A stretch of DNA of 64,000 nucleotides, taken from contig JACGWO010000005.1 of assembly GCA_034509735.1 (NCBI GenBank), positions 38,656,479 to 38,720,478 on the forward strand, read 5' to 3'. Numbering within the stretch: position 1 is the stretch's first letter; each line of letters opens with the position of its first letter. Below the pieces are notes generated by a model. The model made no database searches. It was not told the origin of the DNA and was given only the letters and a program-made list of their open reading frames with translations. Below are positions 1 through 19,200 of this stretch, piece by piece. Origin of the DNA: Sesamum alatum (Eukaryota; Streptophyta; Magnoliopsida; Lamiales; Pedaliaceae). A program made the translations under genes and the position numbers.

Positions 1-2815
1 ACAATAATTTAAATAGAAACATACCTTTTTTTCGTTTCACATGTACAACAGTAACAAGCTTTGATTTCCTTTTCGTTCCTTTTCCGTTCACCTTAGGATT
101 CAAATTAGAACCCCTCTAATTTGTCCACACCACAGCAATGGAAGTAAATCTAGATTTACTGCTAGGTAGAAGCTAGATCAAGGAAGAAACGAAAAAACGT
201 ATTACACTATTAATTAGTGTATACGTATTTCTCATGTTCTTATTTTGAATCCAATTCAAAGAGAACTCAAAAGAAGGAGAAAAAGCTGAAAATTTTCGTG
301 GCTTGTGTGCTAGGGAGTGCAAGTTAGGAAAAAGAAAAGTGTATACATGTGTTGTGTAGTTGTAGGTAGTTTCCAAAACCACCTACACACTAATGCACAA
401 CTTATGCTCAACCTCCAACCATGTTAGCACAATATGTGGACCACCTAGCCATCATGGCAAGCCACATCATTGCTTACATGAAGGACTTTCAACTCCTCTT
501 AAACTTGCATCAAACCTTTGAGCTTTGATTTCAAGTCATGGACTGGTTTTGACCGGTCTTGATTTTATCAAATTAAATCAAGTGATCCATGGGTTTTTAT
601 ATTAATCCAATTAATTTTAAACCTTATTGAAATCCAAAAGTTCATTTAATCCAATTAAATAAACATAAGCTCAAACACTAATTAATTGATCCAATCAATT
701 AATTAAACGAAACCCAATAAATTAATCCAATTAATTTAAAGGTATTGAGCCCAAAATTAATTAATCCAATTAATTAATTCTTGGGCCATCCATCCAATGG
801 ATTTTTTCAATAAATGATCCCATCATTTATATTCTCCTTGAATTAATTTAATCCAATTAAATTAATTCACTTCTTTCAGAATTAATTCCACTACTTCCAT
901 AGTGATTTGTGTGTGACTCTTTAGGTTCACCCTCAGCTAGTCTTGGGCTTGTGTCCAACACAATTGATTAATTAAATCCAATTTAATTAATTATTTCTGA
1001 TTTACCATTAATCAGAAATGCACGTTACCATGGGTGGCCGTCTAGCAACGGTCCATGGCATTAGAGACTAGGTAAATGTTGGCGTGAACATTTAGGCTCC
1101 GAATTCCATACAGGTACAGTCCTTTGTCAACCATCTCCCGGCCTTAGTCCAGGGCATGGAATTGGGTGTCGGTTCCCATCCTGGACTAGGCAACTATGTT
1201 ACAAACTCGAGACGCGTTTACACTATTGATCGACCTAGGGAACCATTCCCTACTCGACCAATCGCTACGGCAGTAGACTTAATGAGTCGAAACCATCTCA
1301 GAGCGCATAGGAGACATAGCTGTCAAATACTGACAGGGGACAGATTCTATCTTGGAATCCATCGTCCTCACTACATACTCCGACTGCCCTGGACAAGGCT
1401 TATAATGACCATATCAAAGACACGGTCACCTCTCGCCAAATCCAAGATACAACCTTCATATGCAAGCGACTGCCATGATTCCTCAAGTCCGAGGACTAAT
1501 CCCGTACTATCGGAACCGGGAATTCCAGTCATACCGACCAAGCCTCCAAAGCTTCCATATGACGATTCCCGCGAGTCAGTTCAGTTAGTCTACTACTTTG
1601 CCAACTAACCCACTAAAATTGCATAGACGACCTACGTCTGGCACCGATGAAACTCGGCACTCACCCAGTGAATGCAATACTTAGTGCAAGTCTCTATAGG
1701 ACACTCGAGGCCCAATCTCGAGGTCCTCGACTTGGAACGTTTCAGACCGACCCTCAAGGAGTTGGTTTCGTAGCCGCCAACCTATGCACAGCTCAACTCA
1801 ATGGGTTTTACCAATCAGTCTGTGGGCATTTGTTGTGACATTGAAACACCATTCAAATGTAAGTAGTAAGCACAACAAACACATTTTGCCAATGATGAAT
1901 ACTTACTTTATCCATCAGTATAATATTACTTTGATAAAGATCGACGAATAGTTCCCAAAACAACCAATCCAATTGACTTTCTGGTCACTTATTCTAACAA
2001 TAGAGTCCTATTCATCTCCTTCCTCAATTAGGATTCTCCTTCTATATAAAGAATGAGGGAGGAGAAGACTCTTCACTTTTTCTCCAGCAATTTTTCTGCA
2101 TCTTTCTTTTGTGTTTTTGTTAGAATTAGGATGAACTAATTTTCTTTTTGTACTAAGGCTTATGGAAAGCCTAATTGATACTATGTGTTAAATATTTTCT
2201 GGATTAATCTATTGTTATTTTCGCATATCCATGAGTTATTGTGTTTGTTGCTATTATTTAAGAGCTTGATCACCTCTTAGATTTTCTTAATTATGTTAAT
2301 GAACCGATAGGGAATTTAGCATAGTGGAAAGAGTAATTCATGGTGTGGATTGAATGATGTGTAGACATACACAGGCATGATCTATCTGGTTCCATAGGTT
2401 TTTCATAAATCTTCATGCATTATTATCATGAGTTTTGGAGATGAGAGATCCCCTAATTCCTTGATAGTAATAGGTTCGGTATAGCTCGAGAGAGTATATT
2501 GGATTAAAATAGGAAAAACCTCAGTATGCGAAAATACTTGTCTGTTTGATTGATCCGTTAATATTGTATTGATTAGGTGAACCTATAGCCGTAGCACTTC
2601 TTCCTAAATTTGCGTTTTTCCTTCACCGTAATTACTTGCTTTAGTTGATTTTATTGCCTTTTAGTAGTTTCATAAAATCATTCAAATTCTCGATTGTCCA
2701 AATAATTAGGGGTTAGTCATAGTTGTGGTAATTGTTTCATTAAATCCTCGTGGGATCGACATTCTTTATACTACTTGATAGCTAATACACTTGTTAGTAT
2801 ACATTTTTACAATCA
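1..2815. repeat. Old LTR-type retrotransposon remnant (non-coding)
   Basis: No genuine coding region is seen. From about 540 to 1020 there are many short AATTAATT-type units. From 1020 to 1840 the base composition is much more even than in the flanks, and the two open frames there resemble no protein I know. A TATA-like TCTATATAAAG lies at about 2041-2052 and is followed by a pyrimidine-rich stretch, like an LTR promoter. The text around 2745-2815 (CTCGTGGGATCGACATTC, then ACTTGTTAGTATACA) is like the 3' end of plant gypsy LTRs. I infer a solo or truncated LTR element. Its left limit, terminal dinucleotides and target duplication were not found. Confidence 0.45.
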
Positions 2816-3594
2816 CTCTTCATATTGTAATAATAATGAAAAAGCCATGAAACTACTTAGAATTTAAAATGATCATATAAATAGATATTTTTGCGTTGGA
2901 GGAAAACCATCAATTATATGAAGAGTAAAATGAGACAGTAACTAAATTGTGATAATAGTTTTATCTATTGAATGTTATGTTTAAAGAGTTTAAAAGATTT
3001 TATAAGAAAAGTGGGTTGATTTTATTTTTTTTAAAGAGCTTATAATTTTCTAATATATTATTTAAAGATCTTATAACTAAGCTATTTTCGAAAGGGAAAA
3101 AAAAAAACTCAAATTCATTAAATTTTCCCTTATCTTGTAATTTTTACGTTATTTTAGTGTTTCCACCCTTTTTTTTTTTTTTTTGGTTTTTTCCTTTCAA
3201 CTATTTTTCATGTTTTATATAATTAAATTCTCAAGCTAACTTCGACCCCTATTATCTCTCTCTCTCCTTTTTTTTTTTTATTTGAAAATTTCCCTATTTA
3301 TCATTATATAATTCATAATTAGTAGCAAGATTATATTTATATATATATATATATATGTATTTCATATTTAATTCAGTCCATGGGTTATTTTAAGTTTGGT
3401 TTATGTTTATGTGTATTGATGCATGGTTTTAAATTCTCTTTTGACTTTCGCACTTTGGTAATTGTTGTGTTAATGATCTTGAAATTCATATATAAGATAT
3501 AAAGCTACTCCATTTAATTTCTTACAATATCGTTCAATATTTTATAAGCATCTAAAAAACCACACAGTCTTTTAAAAATAAATCATTTAAAGTC
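2816..3594. other. AT-rich intergenic spacer
   Basis: No gene seen. It holds homopolymer runs of A and T near 3097 and 3170, a pyrimidine run near 3255-3280, and an (AT)n tract at about 3336-3356. Confidence 0.6.
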
Positions 3595-3712
3595 TTTTAG
3601 AAAACAGTCTAAAGGTTTGGAACTCACAGTCTCATATTAGAGGCTTCGCGATCGAACTTTGGGTGTGCGTGGATGAGGTGTGATGGGTGCGCTTGTGTAA
3701 AAAAAAAAAACG
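3595..3712 (+). repeat. Possible SINE-like fragment
   Basis: A short segment more GC-rich than its flanks contains a degenerate B-box-like stretch (GCGATCGAACTTTGGG) and ends in a run of about 12 A residues near 3700-3711. This fits a decayed tRNA-derived SINE. No clear A box or target duplication is visible. Confidence 0.3.
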
Positions 3713-3894
3713 ACGTTGTTGAGCATGCCAATGCCAATAGAAGATTCGAAATACATGTTATTTTTGTGGTAATTATGTAGCGCAACTCAGTAATTAAAAT
3801 TATTTTAAAAAAAGTATAAAAATGCGCCTATATATTTGCATATATAATCATTTAAAAGTCCTATATTCTTAAAAGTGGCAAAACTCAGTGCCTT

Positions 3895-4040
3895 CATTCA
3901 ATGAGTAAATAAGCACATTTTGATTGATTGAGGTCTCACAACTGAGAGGTTGTGAGTTTGAACCTACGATATCAGTGTAGAGTCTACTTTCATAGCAGTA
4001 TGTGTATATTATTTTTGTTTACTTTGAAGTTGTTGTTGAT
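3895..4040 (+). repeat. tRNA-derived SINE-like segment
   Basis: The stretch TTGTGAGTTTGAACCTACG at about 3950-3968 matches a pol III B box (consensus GTTCGANNC, one mismatch). It is preceded by a short self-complementary stretch, GGTCTCACAACTGAGAGGTT. Downstream is the TAGAGTCTAC-type tail and T-rich end often seen in dicot SINEs. Boundaries are approximate. Confidence 0.4.
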
Positions 4041-4392
4041 AACTTTAGAAATATTATTGTAATGTGCACTGAATATTGTAATAGTTTGTTGGTTGTTTTA
4101 ATAATATCGTTGTAATTTAAAAAAAAAAAAAACAAACATTGGATTTGAATCTAGTGTTTAAGGAGAGCAGAAATAAGATATCAACTTATTGAGGGCAGTT
4201 TCTGCAATTTTCTTGAGTAGTGGGACTTCAATGCACATATACAAAATATAGGGAGTATTTTGCAATTTATCCTAAAGCTGTTTATTGTTGTCACATTTAT
4301 CTTATCAGGGGTCGTTTACCCCTCGATAAGCGTCAATATAGAGAAATCACGCAAAATATTGTCACAAACAATTCAGCAAACACTTGGCGGCA
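4041..4392 (+). promoter_or_regulatory. Upstream region and leader of the PX-domain gene, with hairpin
   Basis: This lies directly upstream of the ATG at 4393. It contains a strong inverted repeat at 4301-4330: CTTATC-A-GGGGT, a CGTTT loop, then ACCCC-TC-GATAAG. No clear TATA box could be assigned. An open frame at 4260-4442 in another frame is not supported by homology. Confidence 0.35.
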
Positions 4393-7300
4393 ATGAATCT
4401 GTACGGGCTCGATTACTCACTTTTCGACCTGGGCTTTGCTGATCCCACTTTCAATGAGTCCCTTTCGGGCTCTCATCCGATGATCATCGACAGAAGAAAC
4501 AGAGAAAGGGAGGAAGAGAATTTGCTCAAGCTTTCGAATTCAATCTTGAGAAATATCAAGAGAAATAGCAGTCCGCCGAGGCGTCGGCACGATGGCACTT
4601 CGCCGCTGCCTCTTGGCATGGATTGGAGTCCTGCTCCTCTTAACTGGGTATATCTTTGTTTTCACGGGGTTTGGAGTTTTGTTAGGAAGTTTATTTTATT
4701 GATTGAGATGGTTGCATGTTTCATAGTTTATTAAGTATTTGTGGGTTCAGGTTGTTGTATTGAAATGTACATCTTGTTTGCTTCTCAAAATGCTGCTTCA
4801 TGGATGATAGGTGTGGGCTAAACCATGTGATGTACGATGGACTTGATCAGATTATATTTGGTGGGGTTGTTTTAGAGAGTTGGTTGGCTAAAGAAATTTA
4901 AGGATTACTTCTTATGGGTTGTTAACAGTTGCTAGTGAAAGTGATTTAGCATCATGAGTAAGATTCTAAGCATTTTTAATGCTCATATACATTTGAATGA
5001 GAACATTAAAGCATGGATGGGAAGTAATGCTTGATTATCAGCTCCATCATTTAACAGATGACAAAAAATATAGAACCTAAAAATTAGCTGCTTCTTTGAT
5101 AACTTAGTAGCTTTTAACCGAGTGAGTTTGCTATCAGTATAATCTGAAGTACATACCATCATTTGGTGCACTCTATTCCAGTTATTCTTGTCCTTCTTCA
5201 CTCCAAATATAACCTTTCGGATCAACTGACATTAATCTCCTTCCTGCATCCTTGGTCTCATAAACCCTTGATGCTCTATGCAGCCACCACCATCTACAGC
5301 TTACTTCACCATTCCGCCACCCTTAACCATCTTTCAACAGTTTACCCTGCCTTTATCCGAAACCCATGGCCTGTAAATCCTCTCCACCACTCTAAACACC
5401 CTTATTCACAAATGGAGACACTCATTACATTAAAGAAACCTTCCACCTCCACTGAATCCTGCTATCACTCACTAACAACCCCGTAAGATCTCCAATACGT
5501 TTAAAGTCCCCAATTTGATATCCAGATTCATAACCTCAGAAGATAACAGTTTTTATACATACTGATATATTCCAAATTCACTGCTCATTGTTCAACCATA
5601 AGTTATCAAAGCATCCAGGCACTTTCGTATATTCTTCTCAGTTACATTTCACTGATATGATTTTGTGATGTATTAAGTCACTTTTATAATGGCAAAAGGT
5701 ATTATACTTAATTTGAGCTTAGTGATACCCTTAGTGGCTTAGTCATATTACCATTTCATTCCACAAGGATTTCCATAGCTACCTGCCAAAATGGAAAATG
5801 GGATCCCCTATCGAAATTACACTGTTCATTCTGAGGTGTACCTGCATTATCATCTTATTTCCATTATATTCCTTGGACTCCATTGCATGGCGTAATGCTT
5901 TATTAACAACATAGGGACTATCAGTAATACCTTATATTAATACCTTATTTGAAATATCAAATCCATATACCGGATTCACATCATTAAGTTTAACCAATGA
6001 TAATTATTTGTATATTTGGAGTGAGATCATTTGTTATTTTTTGTCCATGACCAAATGATAGACAGCAGTGGGCTAGTTATATCCGTCGTTTCTGGAAAAA
6101 GGGAACATAATTAAGCCTTGTCTGGAAAATATTACCACCACACTATCAAAGAATAAAAAAAGGAAGAATGGGAGGAAAATGCATAAAATATTTTCTCTTC
6201 TTCGCTCTTTTTGTGGTGCTACAATTTAGCAGAAAGAAAGGTTTATAGTCCATGCATCTGTCTGTCAATGATTTAGTTACTGTTAAATTAGAGTAATTAC
6301 CTTAATGTGATGACAAGGTTGTTCGGACTCAATTTGTCATGAACTTTTTGAGAAACTAAATCGATAAGCCGGATTAGCCAAGTTAAGGATTACTGCTGCT
6401 TTACCACAGTCATGAACTGATTCATATTATGATCAACTTTAACCAGAAAAACCATTTGAGTTTACTGAATTTTTCTTGCTTCAATTTTTGTGCCCATTAT
6501 CCTTTTAGTATTGGTTGATAGAAGCTTACAAATATGGCTTAGTATGCCTGGCATTGTGTATTTATGAATCTTCTGTTTTCAATGTAGGATGGGCCGAACA
6601 CCATCTGGCCTCATGATTTCCACACAGGATGGAGTTACTGTGTCACAGTTCCTTCTTGGAGCTTCTTATCTGAATCAGAAGGTTCAGAGCCTGTAGTGGT
6701 ACAGAGTTTATTATTTTCTTCAATTTACTGTTTTTGTTGCTTTAAGCACAAAGATATTGATTAGGTGTTTCATGCATATGCTGTTGTGCAGCCTCCACCC
6801 TTCATTATTATATATGAGCCCTAAATGGTTCGAAATACTTGAAAAAGACACTGACAAGATTCTTATTTTTTCACCTTATCATCGGACCTCATCTATCTCT
6901 CTTGTCCTTAACCATTTACCCTTGTGTACTTAATCTCCTGCCTCCCTCGCTGCCTCCACCTCCCCCCGCTGCACCCAAAAAAAGGAATCCCGACAAGAGG
7001 AGGGATGGGGGTGGGCGGTGGGGAGATAATATGTTGTTTGGATAGTGAAATGATGTTGCAGGCTAAACCTACCAGACAGAACCTTTTTGCTTCATCAACA
7101 TGATCATGAATGTATTAGGAGCTGGAAACTATTGTGACTGTTTTAACATTCGTACATGACAGTTTTACAGGGTCCAAGTCGGTTTGCAGTCACCAGAAGG
7201 GGTTACAACCACACGAGGAGTTTTAAGAAGATTTAATGATTTCTTAAAGCTGTCATCTGATGTGAGTTAGCAATGTTGCAAAAACATTTACAAGACAATT

Positions 7301-10300
7301 AACCAGTATCTTGTAGTTAGACTATAAAGTTCGTCTTATCTTGTTAAATGGATCATTTCATTTGATTTCATTTGTATATAGCTGACTTAATGCGTGATAA
7401 AGCTTGCTTAATACTGTTTTAATGAGAATTGCATGAACCGTAACATTATATTGTCTTTTGCAGCTGAAACGGTCCTTTCACAAGAAAAAGTTGCCCCCAG
7501 CTCCTCCAAAGGGGCTTTTGAGAATGAAAAGCAAAACACTTTTGGAGGAAGTTAGTAACTTTATCCTTTTATCCCCTGCTATTATTTGCAGTTTATGGTT
7601 GTATCTTATCTAGAAATATTTCTCTGTACCCTCTACTTTATGATGCAAAGCTTCAAGGTAATGCTGACATTTGGATAGTTGACCTAGAAAGCTATTCTGA
7701 GTGTCTCCACACATAGGATCACTCTTGTAGCCCTTTTACAGGTTAAACCAACCTAGTGAACTTCCAGCGGCACAGAATAGTCACATGAGTGTGCTACTTG
7801 TTTTATCTTGTTCTCCCCAATAGTTATGGTATGCAGCATAAATATTTCAAAATCACGTCTTTGCATATTCTTATTGGAAAATCCACTTAGTACCAAACAA
7901 TACATGATATGTAGTCCATTATAGGAATGTTGGCTAACATACAGTGAGAGAGAGAGAGAGAGAGACAAAGGCTTCTCTAAGTGCAACTTATCATGACTTT
8001 ATGCACCATCAACTTTTCTTTTTATATTCTTTAAGCATTTCTGATTATTCTAATTACCTCGAATTCCTTTGCCAGAAGATCCTGGTCATTGTTACAGTGT
8101 TAGGCAATAAGCTTGTGGAGAGAGATTACTGCAAGAGGACTCACATTAAGTATAAAGCTTAACAATGTGATTCTGTTATGGGAATTGAAGGCATAATATA
8201 TAGCACCATAGAAATAGATAAACATGCTTGACAATCTATTCATCAGCTTTCACCACTGTCTTTGGCCTTTATGGGGTCGATATCTGAGTTACAGACTAAA
8301 AGGTGGCCAAAAGTATTTTGACTTGTGATAATTTTTTTTACTTCTTCATTTTTTTTCTCTATTGATGAAGACAATTTTGTTCAAATCACTGAGTAAGAAA
8401 CTGAGATGACACTACTGATCCATTTGGCTCTTACCATTATCTTTGACATCATAACTTCTCACAAGGAGCTGCTCCTATCTTGCATATTTCTTGCTCCATC
8501 TGTAATTTATTATTCATCATAGTTTCTGGTATAACCCTTAGTTTGGCGATATAACCCTTAGTCTGTAAAGCCAAAGTCTTAATGGGTTCAGCTTTCATCA
8601 AATTTGGGCATATGCTAGTGTGATCAATGAACTCACAAGTTACATGCAAGCACTTAATGGAAAAATGGTGCTTGTTGGACTATGGAAGTCTAGATTTTCT
8701 CTGGGAAGATTACTTCAAAAATTAGATTCCTTCTTGTTAATCAGCGTTCCGTTCATTGTTTTTAACCAGCATTCAGTATTTAGTAATTCTGTATGCTGGA
8801 TAATGTATGTCCTGTTTTTCTTAGTTGCTGTTGGACAAAGCATGTGTTAGTTTGTTGACTGGAGTTATCGTTATAATGGCAGAACATTGTCCTTATCTGT
8901 GTTTTTCAGTTTGATTTATTCCAATACTGTCCTAAGTTAGCAAGATTCATCACAGCGTAGGCGTTCTTTGGAGGATTGGATGGCAAATGTACTTTCTGAT
9001 ATTGATTCCTCACGAAGTGCTCCTGTAGCATGCTTTCTTGAATTAGAAGCAGCTGTAAGATCGTGTATGTATCTCTCTGCCGCATCATACACATTTCTTG
9101 TATATCGTTTTATTCTTGAAGTAATATTCATATATCTATGTCCTGGTGACCTGCATCTTACTCATCTTTCAGCATTCCATGAGTCAATGTCGAATGTGAA
9201 TTTGAGTTGGAATAGTGGCAGTTTGGCAGATCCATTTTCAAGCCACTCTGATGTTTCTGCGCCTGCTGGCACTTCAGCATTAGCATCAAATTACAGTAAG
9301 GATTCTACTGATAGGACATCTGAGATTGGTTCAGCAGTTTCTGTGGAGGAATGCTACTCTGCATTTGGCAAGGGAAACCCAATCTCTGACGATAATTTAT
9401 CCAGTCTCACTGAAGCTACTGCAAATGAAGCCATGTGTGAAAATAACAATGCTACTCTCTCCAAAGATTTCAATGAAGGGAAGAAGGAAAAATATTTGCA
9501 GAAGTTTCATGATGGAAGAATTAACTTGGATAAGATTCACATAGATGCTTCGGGTAATCTGTCCCACCATGATACCATTGAAAATTTCCCTGACCTGAAA
9601 AACTCTTCAATGGTTGGCCATGCTAAAGGTTTGTTAAGAGAGAGCCCTCTGGGAGGCACAAATAGTACACCAGATCAAATATCAAATTTGTGGGAGGACC
9701 AAGACAATGGTACTTCATCTAAATATTCTGAAAGTGGTGAAGCTTCACAAGGCTTACACATGTTTGCCAGCTCAGATTTGCAATTTTCACATGATAAACT
9801 TTTGGTTCTCCCAATCGACGAGCAGCAGAAGATGACCAGAGTTCTCACTACCGCGCAACAAAGATCAGTCACATCAAAAACTGATATAGAAGATCTTATA
9901 GCAAGATTACATCAAGAGCTTGCTCTAAGACAGTATCTTACCACAAAGGTATATTCTTTATTTTAATCCACATTACTTTTCCATCGTCGAATTTTCAGTG
10001 AAGTACATCTGCACAACTCAAGTACATAAGATGTTTTCTCTACATAATTGGAGGTGTAATACTGCTGTTCGCATCACATGCTTAATACAATTGAACTGTT
10101 ATATCTATCAAAACACTTCATTTCCTAGTGGCTTTTTGCTTACATCTGTTTCATTTCTCCATTAGGTCAGGACTAGACTGAGATATTTGCATTTCTCGTT
10201 TTTGTAAAACAATGTGCAACTCACAATTTCCCTACCTGGTGCTAACCTTACACCTAATGCTTCAATCACTGCCATGCTAGTGTATATCACTATTATAATT

Positions 10301-12300
10301 GAAGGCCTGAAATTAATTGAGTATCAGGATTTAAGTTTGCATAATTTCCTGAAAGAAAGAAAGAAAGACGGGACTTGGAAAAATGAAGAAGGAGAATGTT
10401 TTTGTGGTGTATGAATGAAGTATGTTATACCATCTGATCATGTTTTCATGTTCCCTCACCAACAGAAACTTTATCATTCTACATCGAGCAGCATGATGCA
10501 AAAAATGATACTCTGGATAAATTATTGTTAATTTTGTCTTTGCAGGTCAAAGATTTGGAGACTGAACTTGAATCTACAAAGAAAAGTGGCAAAGAAAATC
10601 TGGAGCAGGCACTTTCTATAGAAAGGGAAAGGTGCACTCAGATGCAGTGGGATATGGAGGAACTCAGAAGAAAGTGTATGGAGATGGAGTTCAGGTTGAA
10701 AGCAGAACAGGTCTGAATTGTTCTCATGTGACCTTTGCTTCATTTTCCTTTTACTGTAAGTTAATAATATTTGGCAAAAATCAGGAAAAAGCTCATGCTG
10801 AATCAACAAAAACTTCAACCATTAAAGAGAATGAAGCATTGCTTGAAGAGTTGGATTGTGCTAGAGAGCAGCTTAAGAACTTGCAGATATCTCATGGAGA
10901 GGTGGACTTGAAATCAAAATCAGATGTTAAACTTCTTGTAAGAGAGGTGAAATCACTTCGAAGTTCTCAATCAGAACTGCGGCAGGAGCTTGACAGAGTG
11001 GCAAAAGAGAGGACAGAATTTGAGGTAATTCTTACTTATATCTACCACAATTCTCAAATTTATGCTCACAAATATGTGGGGATGTTGATAAAATCCTAAA
11101 GTTGTGCTCAACAAAGTAACAGGCTCAGATAATAAATATGTTGCTGTGGGAAGAATTGAGAAAATTTAGAGTCTTAAATACATTTAAACCCGTCGCTAAA
11201 GCAATCTCGCACCTCCCATCTTTCTCTTGTTCTGAGTTACTAGAGTATCCCCTCCCGCCTTCCCAACCGGACATGCATTTGTCGATCTGCACTGTGAAAT
11301 ATTTGTTAATAAGTTTTACTTGCCATTTTCTTCTTTGACCTTGATCTTGTTAGTGCTTTAGATATCCACGCCACAAAACAATAGATTATGCTTTTGACCT
11401 TCTCTACACAGACAAGACTACAAAAGGAAAGGACAAAAAGGGAATGTATTGATGCTGCCAACACAAAGCTGCTGCATGAATGTGAAATTCTTCGTAGTCG
11501 GCTTGCAGAATGCAGTGTTAATTTTCTGGTTGAGCAAGAAAAGCTAAAGATGGATCCATCTGATGCTCTTGATATAGTGACCACTTCTGAAAAACGTATT
11601 GATCTTCTGCTGGCAGAGGTACATATCCTGACCAACTGCAGTTCGTTGCTGCACACTAACTTGTTCCCAATGTGAGAATGAAATGCTAGTTATAAGATTC
11701 CAACATAAATGCAACTTGTATGAGGCCCGAGATATTCCCCCTGTGCTTGGGCGACAGATGTTTCAATAACTTGAGCAATCTCATATGTCACTCTCTGAAC
11801 TTGCATCCTTCCATTTTCTCATACAATTAGCATACTCCGACCATTCTGCTGCTTTTTCCCATGGCAACTGTATAGTTACAGGATGACATTGAGCTGATAT
11901 GCATTTTGTAATTACTACTCACTTTTCCAAATAAGTAAATGCTGACAAGAGTTGACTGGCATTTGTTCGATCTGCATTGGCTGCAAATGAGGCAACCCCC
12001 TTTGCTAGACAGACAGAATAGATAAGCTGTTTAATCTTATTTTTATTAATAATTTGTGGCACTGAACAGGCGCAGCTCGTTGTGCAAGACGTTGCAACTG
12101 CTGTCACAAGTTCAAGTGCTGAAAATGATGACATGATGACGACAGACTATGAGTTGAGGAAGATGCTAACAGCTGTTCTCATTGACAATGTCATTTTGAG
12201 GAAGCAGGCAAATTTTGTTACCCGGTGTGCTTTGAATATGGCTGATGCATCTCCGGACAACTCTGAAACAGTCAAAGAAGATGCCGCAACAAAACTGTAG
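4393..12300 (+). CDS. PX-domain endosomal RAB effector, EREX/EREL family (10 exons)
   Basis: Exons: 4393-4647, 6588-6698, 7163-7261, 7464-7550, 8941-9064, 9173-9948, 10546-10710, 10785-11024, 11412-11618, 12070-12300. They join in phase to a protein of 764 aa. I chose the ATG at 4393, which begins MNLYGLDYS; the upstream TTG is not a start. Residues of about 95-225 form a PX phosphoinositide-binding domain, including [16 protein letters not shown] and a PPAPPKG linker. The N-terminal motif [16 protein letters not shown] is typical of the plant EREX/EREL family. Residues of about 260-470 are Ser/Asn-rich and acidic. About 470-740 is coiled coil, split over exons 6-10. Family knowledge: EREX and EREL1/2 bind PI3P and GTP-bound RAB5 on endosomes and act in vacuolar transport of storage proteins. 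I cannot say whether this is EREX or an EREL paralogue. An AATAAA lies at 12379-12384. Confidence 0.9.
7941..7965. repeat. (AG)n microsatellite in intron 4 of the PX gene
   Basis: About eleven AG/GA dinucleotide units in the 1.39-kb intron 7551-8940. Confidence 0.85.
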
Positions 12301-12417
12301 TCAGCAAGTTCTTCGTGTAATTAACAGAACCCTTTTTTTTTTTGTATAGTGTGTATGTAACAATATGCCGTCATTTCAAATAAATGCTGTAACAGCTGTA
12401 AGTTTCTATGAAACAAT

Positions 12418-12607
12418 AGGGTAAATTACTTTCACATTCTGGTAAAGTTTGAATATGTAAAAACACTTTGTCTTGTAATTATAATTACATCCCCTGAAGA
12501 TGTAATACCAACCGAAATCACCTTTTTAAAGACAACTTATACTAACACCGCCTCAAGCAGTAGTTGTAATTTTTTAAAATACAAGAGGTGTTTGTATAAT
12601 TTAACCT
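12418..12607. repeat. Short MITE between convergent genes
   Basis: Ends AGGGTAAATTAC and ATAATTTAACCT are near-complementary, and the interior reads as a diverged inverted repeat. It resembles the elements at 25031, 43472 and 54297. It sits in the 0.84-kb gap between the PX gene and SRP54, just after the PX polyadenylation region. Confidence 0.45.
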
Positions 12608-13141
12608 AAGTTTAGGTATCAAAATAATTTACACCAAACAATATATAATGTCACAGTTATTGAAGGAAACAAACAAGAGGAGCCATAAACAAAACTCAAG
12701 CCCACCTTAAGCCAGCATACAAATCATATTCGGCAATAGAGGAGTTGATCTCTTTTCCACAAAATCCAAACATTTTTTATTGAAGAACAACTCCCACAAT
12801 ATCATGACCAAGTAATCAGAAGTTAAACTCAATAAATGGAAAATGTAAGAAAAAGAAATCATCATAAAAAGTCTCTCTTACATGTAAGCATACAATTTCC
12901 TCTAAGATTCTTTTTCTCCCAAAAAAAATAAATAGTTGTCTAATACAGAGCAGGCAGTTTCTTTAACTGTGATTTTTCAAGTTACAGAAAGAAAAGCTTT
13001 CCTGGACATTAGAATCTGTTCCAGCTATTAACAAGCGTCATTAGCAGCTTCGAGTCCCTCCTCAGACCCACAATTCTGACAAGCTTGAACACGCGCTTTA
13101 CTTGTTCTCTGCACTTATATATTTATACAAAGACCAGATTA

Positions 13142-18959
<5,818 letters not shown>

Positions 18960-19200
18960 CTTCGCTGATTCTTGGTAATTCTCACTGGACGGACTGAATT
19001 TTGATTAGGGTTTGGACGGACGGGTTTGGTGTAGAGAGGATTCGCCGGAGACGAGAGGGGAGGAGAGGTGGATTTGGAGGATCAAAGAGCTGTCTTCTGC
19101 GTGATATAAACAACTGAAACGACGTCGAACGGAAAATGGGCCTACATTGCACACTTTGGGCCTGAAAAGAACTTATAAGAACTAGATTAAGCCCAAATGA
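18960..19200 (-). promoter_or_regulatory. SRP54 promoter and leader with telo-box and site II motifs
   Basis: A telo-box (AAACCCTAA on minus) lies at 19005-19013. A TATA-like TTTATATCA is at about 19101-19110. Three TGGGCY/RGCCCA site II-type elements lie at 19137-19143, 19157-19163 and 19190-19195. This combination is known from plant housekeeping and translation-related genes (TCP and telo-box binding factors) and suits an SRP subunit. Transcription start is inferred near 19070-19085. Confidence 0.55.

Noticed and set aside
1156..1608. 150-codon open frame on + in the 5' repeat
   Set aside because: Biased Arg/Pro/Ser composition, no family likeness, and it lies in an LTR-like repeat.
6839..7045. 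68-codon frame in PX-gene intron 2
   Set aside because: Low-complexity Pro/Leu sequence inside an intron, no family match.
8620..8850. Open frame in PX-gene intron 4
   Set aside because: No homology; spliced out between well-supported exons.
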